DNA from: Rouxiella aceris
GTDB lineage: Bacteria; Pseudomonadota; Gammaproteobacteria; Enterobacterales; Enterobacteriaceae
Assembly: GCF_012933545.1 (NCBI RefSeq)
Contig: NZ_JAADJU010000008.1
Location: 283,360 to 347,359 of the forward strand
Reading direction: 5' to 3'
DNA length: 64,000 bases
Notes under the pieces: generated by a model
Database searches by the model: none
What the model was told of the DNA's origin: nothing
The model's input: the letters and a program-made list of their open reading frames with translations, nothing else
Program-made: the position numbers and the translations under genes
Shown here: positions 17,872 through 27,139 of the stretch, piece by piece
Layout of the letters: every line of letters starts with the position of its first letter
Numbering within the stretch: position 1 is the first letter of the stretch

Positions 17872-20214
17872 TTAGCGTTTTTTGCCTAACGCTGCCGCCA
17901 GTGCATCACTCATCGCACTGTTACCGGCACTGCCACCGCCACCACTGCGCGCCGCGGGAGCGTTGCTGCGTTTTGCCGGTGCTTCACGGCCTTTGCTGGC
18001 TACCGGCGTAGCCGGTCCACTGCGGCGGGCAGGGGCTTCGCCCGGTTGCTCATCCAGACGCATGGTCAAGGCAATACGCTTGCGTTGCAGATCGACTTCC
18101 ATCACTTTGACTTTCACGATATCGCCGGTTTTCACCACCGTATGCGGGTCTTCGACGAACTTGTTGGCCAGCGAGGAGATATGCACCAGACCGTCCTGAT
18201 GTACGCCGATATCGACAAAAGCACCAAAGTTGGTGACGTTGGTTACCGTACCTTCGAGGATCATCCCCAGCGTCAGGTCGTTCATGGTTTCCACGCCCTC
18301 GGCAAAGGTTGCCGTTTTAAATTCAGGACGCGGGTCATGGCCCGGTTTTTCCAGCTCTTTGATAATATCGGTCACCGTCGGTACACCAAAGCGCTCGTCG
18401 GTAAATTCGCTGACTTTCAGTCCGCGCAGCACGTTTGAGTCACCCATCAGCTCTTTCAGCGCCAACTCGGTCGCGGCGAGAATACGTTCCACCACCGGGT
18501 AAGTTTCCGGGTGGACGGTCGAGGCATCCAGCGGGTTGTCGCCATGATTGATGCGCAGGAAGCCAGCGCATTGTTCAAAGGCTTTTGGCCCCAGGCGGCT
18601 GACTTTCAGCAACTGTTCGCGATTGCGGAACTGGCCGTTTTCGTCGCGCCAGTTAACGATATTCTGCGCCATCATGCGCGTTAAGCCGGCGACGCGGGTA
18701 AGCAGCGGCACCGAGGCGGTATTGAGATCGACGCCCACGGCATTCACGCAGTCTTCGACCACGGCGTCGAGTTTTTTTGCCAACAGGCTCTGGCTGACAT
18801 CGTGCTGATACTGGCCGACACCGATTGATTTCGGGTCGATTTTTACCAGCTCGGCCAGCGGATCCTGTAAACGGCGGGCGATAGACACCGCACCGCGAAT
18901 AGAAACGTCAAGATCCGGGAACTCCAGTGCCGCCAGTTCGGAAGCAGAATAGACCGAGGCCCCGGCTTCGCTGACAATGACTTTTTGCGCAATCACCGCC
19001 GGGAACTGTTTTTGCAGCTCAATAAAGAAGCGTTCGGTTTCCCGTGAGGCGGTACCGTTGCCGATGGCCACCAGTTCAACCTGGTGCTTGATGCACAGCG
19101 CGGCAACCTGCTGCGCCGCTTTCGCCGCCTGACCGGTGTGCGGATAGACGGTGTCGGTAGCGACCAGTTTGCCGGTGTTATCGACCACCGCCACTTTAAC
19201 CCCGGTACGCAGTCCCGGATCCAGCCCCATGGTGGCGCGCATCCCGGCAGGAGCGGCCATTAGCAGATCCTGCATATTGCGGGCAAAGACGTTAATGGCT
19301 TCGTCTTCGGCGCGCTCACGCAGGGTACTCATCAGCTCGGTTTCCAGATGCATCAACACCTTGATGCGCCAGGTCCAGTTTACCACCGCGCGACGCCAGA
19401 CATCGGCAGGGGCGTTGTTGAGCTTGAGACCGAGGTGATCGATGATGATCAGTTCGGCGTAGCTTTCCCGTGGCGGTTCGTCACTTTGCGGATCGGCATT
19501 TAGCGCCAGTTGCAAGATACCTTCGTTACGGCCACGGAACATGGCCAGCGCCCGGTGGGAAGGTACCTGGGCAATAGGTTCGTGATGATCGAAGTAGTCG
19601 CGAAATTTGGCCCCTTCCTGCTCTTTGCCTTCGACCAGGTGAGACGTCAGATGGGCGTTCTTCCACAGATACTCACGCACTTTAGCCAACAGTGCGGCGT
19701 CTTCGGCAAAGCGTTCCATCAGAATATAGCGTGCGCCATCGAGGGCGGCTTTGACATCGCCGACGCCTTTATCGGCATCGACGTAGACGGCGGCAGCCAG
19801 TTCCGGCTGTTGCTGCGCATCTTGCCATAACAGCTCGGCCAGCGGTTGCAGACCGGCTTCAATAGCGATCTGGCCCCGGGTACGGCGTTTCGGTTTATAA
19901 GGCAGGTAGAGGTCTTCCAGCTCGGTTTTGCTCAGCGTGCCATTAATGGCCGTGGACAGTTCCTCGCTTAACTTGCCCTGTTCCTCAATGGATTTGAGAA
20001 TGGTCTGGCGACGATCCTCCAGTTCACGCAGATAGCCGAGTCGGCTGTCCAACTGACGCAGTTGGGTATCATCCAACCCGCCGGTGACTTCCTTACGATA
20101 CCGTGCAATAAAAGGCACGGTATTACCTTCATCCAGTAAGCGGACGACAGAAGCGACCTGCTCCGGACGTACCTGCAATTCTGTCGCGATAATGCGGCTC
20201 AGTTGATCATTCAT
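17872..20214 (-). CDS. tex: S1-domain transcription accessory protein Tex
   Basis: Tex (yhgF in E. coli) is a conserved cytosolic nucleic-acid-binding protein linked to transcription and RNA processing. The 780 residues show the N-terminal helical region, a YqgF-like RNase H fold ([17 protein letters not shown] near 330), helix-hairpin-helix segments ([16 protein letters not shown] near 500), and an S1 domain at about 648-720 ([16 protein letters not shown]). The last 60 residues are Ala/Gly/Arg-rich. greB lies upstream in the same direction but with its own terminator. Confidence 0.95.
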   Translation of the reverse strand: MNDQLSRIIATELQVRPEQVASVVRLLDEGNTVPFIARYRKEVTGGLDDTQLRQLDSRLGYLRELEDRRQTILKSIEEQGKLSEELSTAINGTLSKTELEDLYLPYKPKRRTRGQIAIEAGLQPLAELLWQDAQQQPELAAAVYVDADKGVGDVKAALDGARYILMERFAEDAALLAKVREYLWKNAHLTSHLVEGKEQEGAKFRDYFDHHEPIAQVPSHRALAMFRGRNEGILQLALNADPQSDEPPRESYAELIIIDHLGLKLNNAPADVWRRAVVNWTWRIKVLMHLETELMSTLRERAEDEAINVFARNMQDLLMAAPAGMRATMGLDPGLRTGVKVAVVDNTGKLVATDTVYPHTGQAAKAAQQVAALCIKHQVELVAIGNGTASRETERFFIELQKQFPAVIAQKVIVSEAGASVYSASELAALEFPDLDVSIRGAVSIARRLQDPLAELVKIDPKSIGVGQYQHDVSQSLLAKKLDAVVEDCVNAVGVDLNTASVPLLTRVAGLTRMMAQNIVNWRDENGQFRNREQLLKVSRLGPKAFEQCAGFLRINHGDNPLDASTVHPETYPVVERILAATELALKELMGDSNVLRGLKVSEFTDERFGVPTVTDIIKELEKPGHDPRPEFKTATFAEGVETMNDLTLGMILEGTVTNVTNFGAFVDIGVHQDGLVHISSLANKFVEDPHTVVKTGDIVKVKVMEVDLQRKRIALTMRLDEQPGEAPARRSGPATPVASKGREAPAKRSNAPAARSGGGGSAGNSAMSDALAAALGKKR

Positions 20215-20283
20215 AAGTCGGGTATCAGTTTTTCGTTAATAGAGGACGTGAAAACAGGGGGACAGTTATACGTTTTGAACGCC

Positions 20284-20316
20284 AAAAATGCCAGTCATCT
20301 GCACGTTGTGACTGGC
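20284..20316 (-). terminator. greB terminator
   Basis: GCCAGTCA and TGACTGGC pair around an 11-base loop and are followed by ATTTTTGG on the minus strand, 25 bases after greB. This separates greB from tex transcription at least in part. Confidence 0.75.
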
Positions 20317-20340
20317 GTTTTGAGATAGTTGGAACCGCGA

Positions 20341-20814
20341 TCAGCAATTATAAGTGATCTCGTTGACATACCAGAGCGCGTCGCCAACCGGGGTATTGAC
20401 CACCGCACTGTCTCCGACCTCTTTTTTCAGCAGTGCGCGCGCCATCGGCGAGTCGATGGAAATATAGTCTTTACGGCCAAAGATCTCATCGTAACCGACG
20501 ATGCGGAAACGCTTGCTCTCGCCGTCAGCATTTTCAATCTCGACCCAGGCGCCAAAGAACACTTTGCCATCCTGCTGCGGTGAATAGTCAACAATACGCA
20601 GCTGTTCCATGCATTTGGTCAGGTATCTTATGCGGCGGTCGATCTCGCGCAGGCGTTTTTTGTTGTACTGATAATCGGCATTTTCGCTTCTGTCGCCCAG
20701 GCTGGCAGCCCAGGTCACTTTTTTGGTGACTTCAGGACGCTCTTCGCGCCAGAGAAAATCCAGCTCGGTTTTCAGCTTGTTATAACCTTCACGGGTAATC
20801 AGTTTAGTCTTCAT
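20341..20814 (-). CDS. greB: Transcription elongation factor GreB
   Basis: GreB rescues backtracked RNA polymerase by stimulating transcript cleavage through the secondary channel. The 157 residues show an N-terminal coiled coil with the tip acidic pair (GDRSENADYQYNKKRL at about 41-56) and a C-terminal FKBP-like domain. Numbering and length fit E. coli (158). In E. coli ompR is its immediate divergent neighbour; here an A2M/pbpC pair intervenes. A strong hairpin lies in its leader. Confidence 0.96.
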   Translation of the reverse strand: MKTKLITREGYNKLKTELDFLWREERPEVTKKVTWAASLGDRSENADYQYNKKRLREIDRRIRYLTKCMEQLRIVDYSPQQDGKVFFGAWVEIENADGESKRFRIVGYDEIFGRKDYISIDSPMARALLKKEVGDSAVVNTPVGDALWYVNEITYNC

Positions 20815-20842
20815 GTCATTTGTCGCTTATCCACAAAATCCT

Positions 20843-20869
20843 GACGCCATTGTTTCACACAATGGCGTC
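20843..20869 (-). promoter_or_regulatory. Perfect 11-bp hairpin in the greB leader
   Basis: GACGCCATTGT, 5-base loop, ACAATGGCGTC. It ends 28 bases before the greB ATG and on that strand is followed by AGGATTTTG. It also sits 213 bases ahead of the + strand A2M gene. It could be a leader attenuator, RNA stabiliser or a protein-binding palindrome; none is shown. No gene lies within 20815-21081. Confidence 0.5.
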
Positions 20870-21081
20870 GCTGACAGCGCAGAAATCAGCTGAAAAAACC
20901 TGCTGCCGACTACGCTTTATCTGATGGCTTTTTAGCCAGAGAGTGATTATCCTTCGCTACAATTCTTGCGGTTTTTTACCGTTGGAAATTCTGTGTAATA
21001 ATATGAATTATTTAAACCTTTTAGTTTAATAAAAAAGCGCTTCAGTTTATCGGTCACCAGGATCGGAGGAGACAACTGCAA

Positions 21082-24000
21082 ATGGATTTATTGAGATTCT
21101 TACTTCGCCTGCCTTTTACCTTGCTAAAAGGCCTCTTCCGAACACTGGCCTTTATTCTGTCTTTGCTGGGTCGTATTTTCAAACCACTGGTGGGTAATAT
21201 CGACTGGCGGGCGCCCGGCTGGTGGACCGTTCTGTCTGGCTGGCTCAAACGAGGCTTTATCTGCCTTGAACGCGGGGTTGATACCTACCCGAAAACCGTT
21301 GCGGCAACGATTTTAGTCCTGCTTTGCGCCGCCGGTGCCGGCGTTTACGGTTGGCACTGGTGGTTGAACCGACCGCAACCTATTCAACCGGCTCCTATAG
21401 TCTATCGGGCCACCAGCGTACGGATCAGCGGCCCTGATGCGGTCAATTATAGTGCGCAGAAACCGCTGCCGCAGCCGGTCACTTTTAATTTTAGCAACGC
21501 CGCCGCGCCGCTGGTCGACGTGGGCAAAGTGATTGAAACCGGTATTACCCTGAAACCGGCAGTCGCCGGGGAGTGGAAGTGGCAAAGCGGCGATCGGCTG
21601 GTGTTTACCCCCAAAAACCCGCTGCCTATGGGGAGCAAATATGAAGTGGATATTATCCCTGACCTGTTGCTGGCACCGCAAAGCAAGCTGTCAGTAACCC
21701 ACTATGAATTCAGCGCGCCGGCTTTTGATTATCAACTTGGCCAGGCCGAGTATTATCAGGACCCACAGGATGCGCAAAAACGCAGCGCCGTTTTTAACGT
21801 TAAATTTAACGCGCCGGTGGATGTCGCCAGTTTTGAAAAACAGATTTCCCTGGCTTTGAGCGAAGGGGAAAACAAGTCGCAAAGCAAACTCAATTACTCC
21901 GTGGTCTATGACCAGAAAAAACTCAACGCCTGGGTGCACTCCGAACCGCTGAAATCCCTCGATCACGGCGGGATGGTCTCTGTGACTGTTGCCGAAGGGA
22001 TCAAGGCCTCGGTGGCGTCGAATGCTACCAGCCAGACGCGTAGCGCCACGGTGGCCGTACCGACGCTCTACAGCCTGACGGTCAAGGATGCCAGCGCGCA
22101 GGTGGTGGATGCTGAAGCTGCCAAGGGTGAACGTGCGTTGATCCTCGCTTTTAGCGATGCGGTAAAAGATAAAGATATCCGCCGTGCGGTAAAAGTCTGG
22201 CTGTTGCCGCAGCACGATCCCAACGATGAAGACGCGGCCAAGGGCGAGGATGACTACGCCAGCTGGCAGGTGGACCGCGTCGAAAATAACGTGCTTGCCC
22301 AGTCCACGCCATTGGACGTGCAATTAAATGATGCCGAAAGTGACTACCAGCCGCAGTTCAGTTTCCGCTTCGATGCGCCAGCACATCGTTCCATGCTGGT
22401 AGAGATAGACAATGTGCTGACCTCATTCGGTGGCTATAAAATGCCGGAAAAAATCTATCGCATTGTGCAGGTTCCGGATTATCCCAAAACCCTGCAATTT
22501 ATGTCGCAGGGTTCGCTGCTGTCGGTGAAGGGTGACAAGCAAATCAGCATCGCCGCGCGCAATGTGCCGGGTTTGCGTCTGGATATCAAACGGGTGATCC
22601 CGAGCCAGCTGCAACACATCGTTTCCTTCAAGAGTCGGCAATATTCCTCGGCAGATTTTAATCGTCTGAATGATGAGTATTTTACTGAGCACTTCAGCTA
22701 TCAGACCGCAGTAAAGAACGATAAGCCGGGTGAGGTCAATTACCAGGGCGTCGATCTCTCCCGCTATTTATCTACCGATCCCCGTTCGCACCGCGGTGTG
22801 TTCCTGTTGACGCTGTCGTCATGGGATCCGCAGAAAAAAGCCGAATCGACCGTCAGCAATGATGATGAGGCGCAGGATCAGCAGGAGCAGAACGCAGACG
22901 AGGCGCCGGTGGGCGATTCGCGCTTTGTGGTGGTTACCGATCTGGGGATTATCGCCAAACGTTCGCAGGATAAAACCCGCGACGTATTTGTACAGTCAAT
23001 TCAGCAGGGTACACCGGTCGGCAATGCCAGGGTTTCGGTGATCGCCAAAAACGGCGTCACGCTGCTGAGCGAAATGACCGGCGCTGACGGCCATGTGCAC
23101 TTTCCGGCGCTGGATGTTTACACCAACGAACGCCAGCCGGTGATGTTCCTGGTGGAAAAAGAGGGCGATGTCTCTTTCCTGCCAGCCGATCGCAATAACG
23201 ATCGTGGTCTCGATTTCTCGCGTTTTGATGTGGCGGGTGAACAAACACCGGACGATCCGCGTACCCTGAGCAGCTATCTGTTCTCCGATCGCGGGGTTTA
23301 TCGCCCCGGCGACACCTTTAATATCGGGCTAATCACCCGTGCCGCCGACTGGAGTATGGCCCTTGGCGGTGTGCCGGTACGCGCTGAGATCCACGATCCG
23401 CGCGACAAGCTGATGAGCACCATCCCGCTAACGCTGGGGTCCAGTGGTTTTAATGAACTGAGTTATACCACCGATGAAAATTCACCCACCGGTGAATGGA
23501 ACGTCTATCTGTATCTAATCGGCAAGAACAATGAATCTTCCACGTTGCTGGGTTATACCGCGGTAAACGTGAAAGAGTTTGAACCAGACCAACTGAAAGT
23601 AAAACTGCAACTGACGCCGGAGCGCAAACAGGGCTGGGTAAAACCGTCGCAACTGCAGGCCAATATCGATGTGCAGAATTTGTTTGGTACCCCGGCCCAG
23701 GATCGCCGCGTAGCATCGAAACTGACGCTGCGCCCGATGTATCCGAGTTTCGATAAATTTGCCGACTATCGCTTCTACGAAGATCGTCAGAACAATGACG
23801 GCTTTGAAACGGCACTGGAAGACCGCACCACCGATGACAAGGGCGCGGCAAATATTCCGCTGGATCTGCATTCTTACGCCGATGCCACCTATCAGCTGCA
23901 ACTGCTGTCCGAAGCCTTTGTGGCTGGCGGCGGGCGCTCGGTGGCTGCCACCGCCCATGTGCTGGTATCGCCCTATGATTATCTGGTTGGTGTAAAACCG

Positions 24001-27000
24001 GATGGCGATCTGGGGTATATCAATCGCGGTGCCATACGTCATCTGCAACTGATTGCCGTTGACCCTACCCTGGCACAAATCGCGCTGCCTGACCTGAAAG
24101 TTGCGCTGATTGAACAGAAATATATCTCGGTGCTGACCAAACAGGATTCCGGCATCTATAAATATCAGTCAAAACTGAAGGAAGTGCCGCTGTCGGAACA
24201 GCCGCTGTCGCTAAGCGCACAAGGCAATGCGCTGACGCTGGCCACCGACAAACCCGGTGATTTTGTGCTGGTGGTCGAAGACGCGCAAGGCCGGGTGCTT
24301 AATCGCATCGCCTATAGCGTTGCCGGTAATGCCAACCTCAGTCGCTCGCTGGACAGAAATGCCGAGCTGAAGCTGAAACTGAATCAGGGCGAATACCTGC
24401 CGGGGGATGAAATCGAGGTATCGATCAATGCGCCTTATACCGGCAGCGGGCTGATCACCATTGAGAAAGACAAAGTCTACGGCTGGCAGTGGTTCCATAC
24501 CGACACCACCAGTTCAGTGCAAAAAATCCGTATCCCGGCGGGCATGGAAGGTAACGGTTATATCAACGTGCAGTTTGTCCGTGATGTCAATTCCGATGAA
24601 ATCTTTATGAGCCCGCTAAGCTATGGTGTCATGCCGTTCAAAATCAGTACCAAAGGGCGGCAAAACGCGCTGCAGGTCAGTGCGCCGGAGGTGATTAAAC
24701 CGGGCGAAAACCTGAGGATGACCGTTAAAACCACCGGCCCGCAGCAGGTCGCGCTGTTCGCCGTCGACGAAGGAATTTTGCAGGTGGCGCGTTATCGCCT
24801 GAAAGATCCCCTCGAGTACTTCTTCCGCAAACGTGAGCTAGGCGTAGAGAGCTCGCAAATCCTCGATCTGATCCTGCCAGAGTTTAGTAAATTAATGAAA
24901 CTGGCGGCAGCACCCGGCGGTGACGGCGGCGGCGGCCTGGATCTCAACGTCAATCCGTTTAAACGCAAGCGTGACAAGCCGGTGGCTTACTGGTCCGGTA
25001 TTACCGAAGTCAACGGCGAGAAGCAGTTTGATTATCCGGTGCCGGGGTACTTTAACGGCAAAATCCGCGTGATGGCGATTTCCGTTACGCCGGACAAAAT
25101 CGGTAACGCGCAAACTTCTGCCACGGTGCGCGACGACTTTATTATGACCCCTAACGTACCGTCGATGGTGGCTCCGGGGGATGAGTTTGACGTCAGCGTT
25201 GGTGTCAGTAATAACCTCGAGGGGCTGAATGGACAAAGTGTCGATATCGCCGTGCATCTCAGCGTCCCGCCTCAGTTGGACGTGGTCGGCAGCGCCGATC
25301 AAAACCTGTCGCTGGCTGAAAAACGTGAAGGGGTGATTAACTTCCGCTTACGGGCCAATGCTGTACTGGGTGATGCGCCGCTGACCTTTGACGCCAGGTA
25401 TGCGGATAAAACCAGCCGCCGCACCATTAGCACCTCGGTACGTCCGGCAATGCCATTCCGCACCCAGTCAATCATGGGGCGCATGAGTGGTAGCAGCCAG
25501 AATATTGATAATCTGCGACAGATGTTTGCTGCTTATGCGGTGCAAAAGGCGGCGGTGTCCAACTCGCCGCTGGTGCTGACCCGCGGGTTGTCGCAGTACC
25601 TGGCGGATTATCCCTATTACTGTTCAGAGCAGATTGTCAGCCGTTCGCTGCCGATGGTTCTGGAAGGCTTGCATCCGGAGCTAAGAGGCGCACTGAATCA
25701 GACGCAAATCGATAAAAAGCTGAAAGATATGCTGGCCATACTGCGTTCACGGCAGAACGACAGCGGCGCGATTGGCCTGTGGCGCTCGTCACCGGACAGC
25801 GATCCCTTTGTTACCCCTTACGTGGTGCAGTATTTGCTGGAAGCCAGGGCGGCGGGGGTTGCCTTGCCGGACGGTATGCTCGACGAAGCCAATGACGCAC
25901 TGCGTGAGCTGGCTACTAATCAAAATGACAATCTCTACCAGCTGCGTCTGCGGGCATGGGCAGTCTATTTGCTGACGCGTCAGGGTGAGATCACCACCGG
26001 CGCGCTGGCGGCGGTACAAAACAGCCTGCAGCAACGCTATGCGGATCGCTGGCAAACGGATCTCAGCGCGCTCTATCTGGCGTCCTCTTATCATCTGCTG
26101 AAAATGGATACGGAAGCCAACAAGCTGTTGCAGCCCACCTGGAAGGAGATGAGTCGAGCCTATGATAAAGCCTGGTGGACACAGAGTTACTTTGATCCGC
26201 TGGTGCAGGACGCCACGCGTCTCTATCTGATCACCCGTCACTTCCCGGAAAAAGTGTCATCCATCCCGCCGCAGGTGCTGGAAAATATGGTCAAAGCGCT
26301 GAAAGAGGAACGTTACACCACCTATTCATCGGCGATGAGCATTTTGGCACTGGAGAGTTATTCCACGCAGGTTGCCGCACAGGCCACGGCGGATGGGCTG
26401 AAAATCACCGAGATCGGCAACAATAAGCAGGTTGTTCCGCAGCTGATTTCGCGTATTCAGGGGCTGCTGGCGACCGCCGATTTCAGTGCAGAGGCCCAGG
26501 CACTGCGCTTTGAAAACGCTAACGATGCTCCCGCCTGGTATGTGGTAACGCAGGCTGGTTACGATCTGGCGGCACCGAAAAAAGCCATTGCGCGCGGCCT
26601 GGAGATCACCCGTGATTACACCGATGAACAGGGTAAAGCGGTGACGCAAGTCACTTTGGGGCAGAAAGTGAATGTCCACCTGAAAATTCGCGCCAATTCG
26701 AAAGAGGGGCAAAGCAATCTGGCGATTGTCGATTTACTGCCGGGCGGGTTTGAAGTGGTGCAGCAAACGCCACCGCCACCAGCGTCTGACGGCAGCGATG
26801 ATAACAGCGATGCAGACGCCTCGGCGTCGTGGCAATCGCCGCTGGCGGTCTCCGGTTCTACCTGGGCGGCGGATTATAGTGATATTCGCGAAGATCGGGT
26901 GGTGATTTACGGCAGTGCCACTAGCAATGTGCAGGAGTTTGTTTATCAGATCAAAGCCACCAATACCGGTAGCTTTATTATCCCGCCGGCGTATGGCGAG

Positions 27001-27081
27001 GCGATGTATGACCGTGAAGTTCAGGCGCTGTCGGTCAGCGACCAGAAACTGGTGGTGGTACCGGCTGATAAAGTAAAATAA
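21082..27081 (+). CDS. Large bacterial alpha-2-macroglobulin, membrane-anchored
   Basis: The 1999 residues belong to the bacterial alpha-2-macroglobulin (YfhM-like) family, periplasmic protease traps thought to act with PBP1C. An arginine-poor hydrophobic stretch at 3-37 and a membrane helix at about 72-92 (VAATILVLLCAAGAGVYG) suggest inner-membrane anchoring instead of the lipoprotein signal of E. coli YfhM (1653 residues). The MG2-type motif DRGVYRPGD is near 735. A glycine-rich flexible stretch at about 1273-1282 could be the bait. The thioester motif is CSEQ at 1514-1517 (CLEQ in E. coli). GGAGGAG lies upstream of the ATG. pbpC follows after 58 bases. Confidence 0.9.
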   Translation: MDLLRFLLRLPFTLLKGLFRTLAFILSLLGRIFKPLVGNIDWRAPGWWTVLSGWLKRGFICLERGVDTYPKTVAATILVLLCAAGAGVYGWHWWLNRPQPIQPAPIVYRATSVRISGPDAVNYSAQKPLPQPVTFNFSNAAAPLVDVGKVIETGITLKPAVAGEWKWQSGDRLVFTPKNPLPMGSKYEVDIIPDLLLAPQSKLSVTHYEFSAPAFDYQLGQAEYYQDPQDAQKRSAVFNVKFNAPVDVASFEKQISLALSEGENKSQSKLNYSVVYDQKKLNAWVHSEPLKSLDHGGMVSVTVAEGIKASVASNATSQTRSATVAVPTLYSLTVKDASAQVVDAEAAKGERALILAFSDAVKDKDIRRAVKVWLLPQHDPNDEDAAKGEDDYASWQVDRVENNVLAQSTPLDVQLNDAESDYQPQFSFRFDAPAHRSMLVEIDNVLTSFGGYKMPEKIYRIVQVPDYPKTLQFMSQGSLLSVKGDKQISIAARNVPGLRLDIKRVIPSQLQHIVSFKSRQYSSADFNRLNDEYFTEHFSYQTAVKNDKPGEVNYQGVDLSRYLSTDPRSHRGVFLLTLSSWDPQKKAESTVSNDDEAQDQQEQNADEAPVGDSRFVVVTDLGIIAKRSQDKTRDVFVQSIQQGTPVGNARVSVIAKNGVTLLSEMTGADGHVHFPALDVYTNERQPVMFLVEKEGDVSFLPADRNNDRGLDFSRFDVAGEQTPDDPRTLSSYLFSDRGVYRPGDTFNIGLITRAADWSMALGGVPVRAEIHDPRDKLMSTIPLTLGSSGFNELSYTTDENSPTGEWNVYLYLIGKNNESSTLLGYTAVNVKEFEPDQLKVKLQLTPERKQGWVKPSQLQANIDVQNLFGTPAQDRRVASKLTLRPMYPSFDKFADYRFYEDRQNNDGFETALEDRTTDDKGAANIPLDLHSYADATYQLQLLSEAFVAGGGRSVAATAHVLVSPYDYLVGVKPDGDLGYINRGAIRHLQLIAVDPTLAQIALPDLKVALIEQKYISVLTKQDSGIYKYQSKLKEVPLSEQPLSLSAQGNALTLATDKPGDFVLVVEDAQGRVLNRIAYSVAGNANLSRSLDRNAELKLKLNQGEYLPGDEIEVSINAPYTGSGLITIEKDKVYGWQWFHTDTTSSVQKIRIPAGMEGNGYINVQFVRDVNSDEIFMSPLSYGVMPFKISTKGRQNALQVSAPEVIKPGENLRMTVKTTGPQQVALFAVDEGILQVARYRLKDPLEYFFRKRELGVESSQILDLILPEFSKLMKLAAAPGGDGGGGLDLNVNPFKRKRDKPVAYWSGITEVNGEKQFDYPVPGYFNGKIRVMAISVTPDKIGNAQTSATVRDDFIMTPNVPSMVAPGDEFDVSVGVSNNLEGLNGQSVDIAVHLSVPPQLDVVGSADQNLSLAEKREGVINFRLRANAVLGDAPLTFDARYADKTSRRTISTSVRPAMPFRTQSIMGRMSGSSQNIDNLRQMFAAYAVQKAAVSNSPLVLTRGLSQYLADYPYYCSEQIVSRSLPMVLEGLHPELRGALNQTQIDKKLKDMLAILRSRQNDSGAIGLWRSSPDSDPFVTPYVVQYLLEARAAGVALPDGMLDEANDALRELATNQNDNLYQLRLRAWAVYLLTRQGEITTGALAAVQNSLQQRYADRWQTDLSALYLASSYHLLKMDTEANKLLQPTWKEMSRAYDKAWWTQSYFDPLVQDATRLYLITRHFPEKVSSIPPQVLENMVKALKEERYTTYSSAMSILALESYSTQVAAQATADGLKITEIGNNKQVVPQLISRIQGLLATADFSAEAQALRFENANDAPAWYVVTQAGYDLAAPKKAIARGLEITRDYTDEQGKAVTQVTLGQKVNVHLKIRANSKEGQSNLAIVDLLPGGFEVVQQTPPPPASDGSDDNSDADASASWQSPLAVSGSTWAADYSDIREDRVVIYGSATSNVQEFVYQIKATNTGSFIIPPAYGEAMYDREVQALSVSDQKLVVVPADKVK

Positions 27082-27139
27082 TCATCGAAGTTCGCGCCCC
27101 GCCATTGCCGGCGGGGCGTAACCTGTCCCGAGTAGCCAG

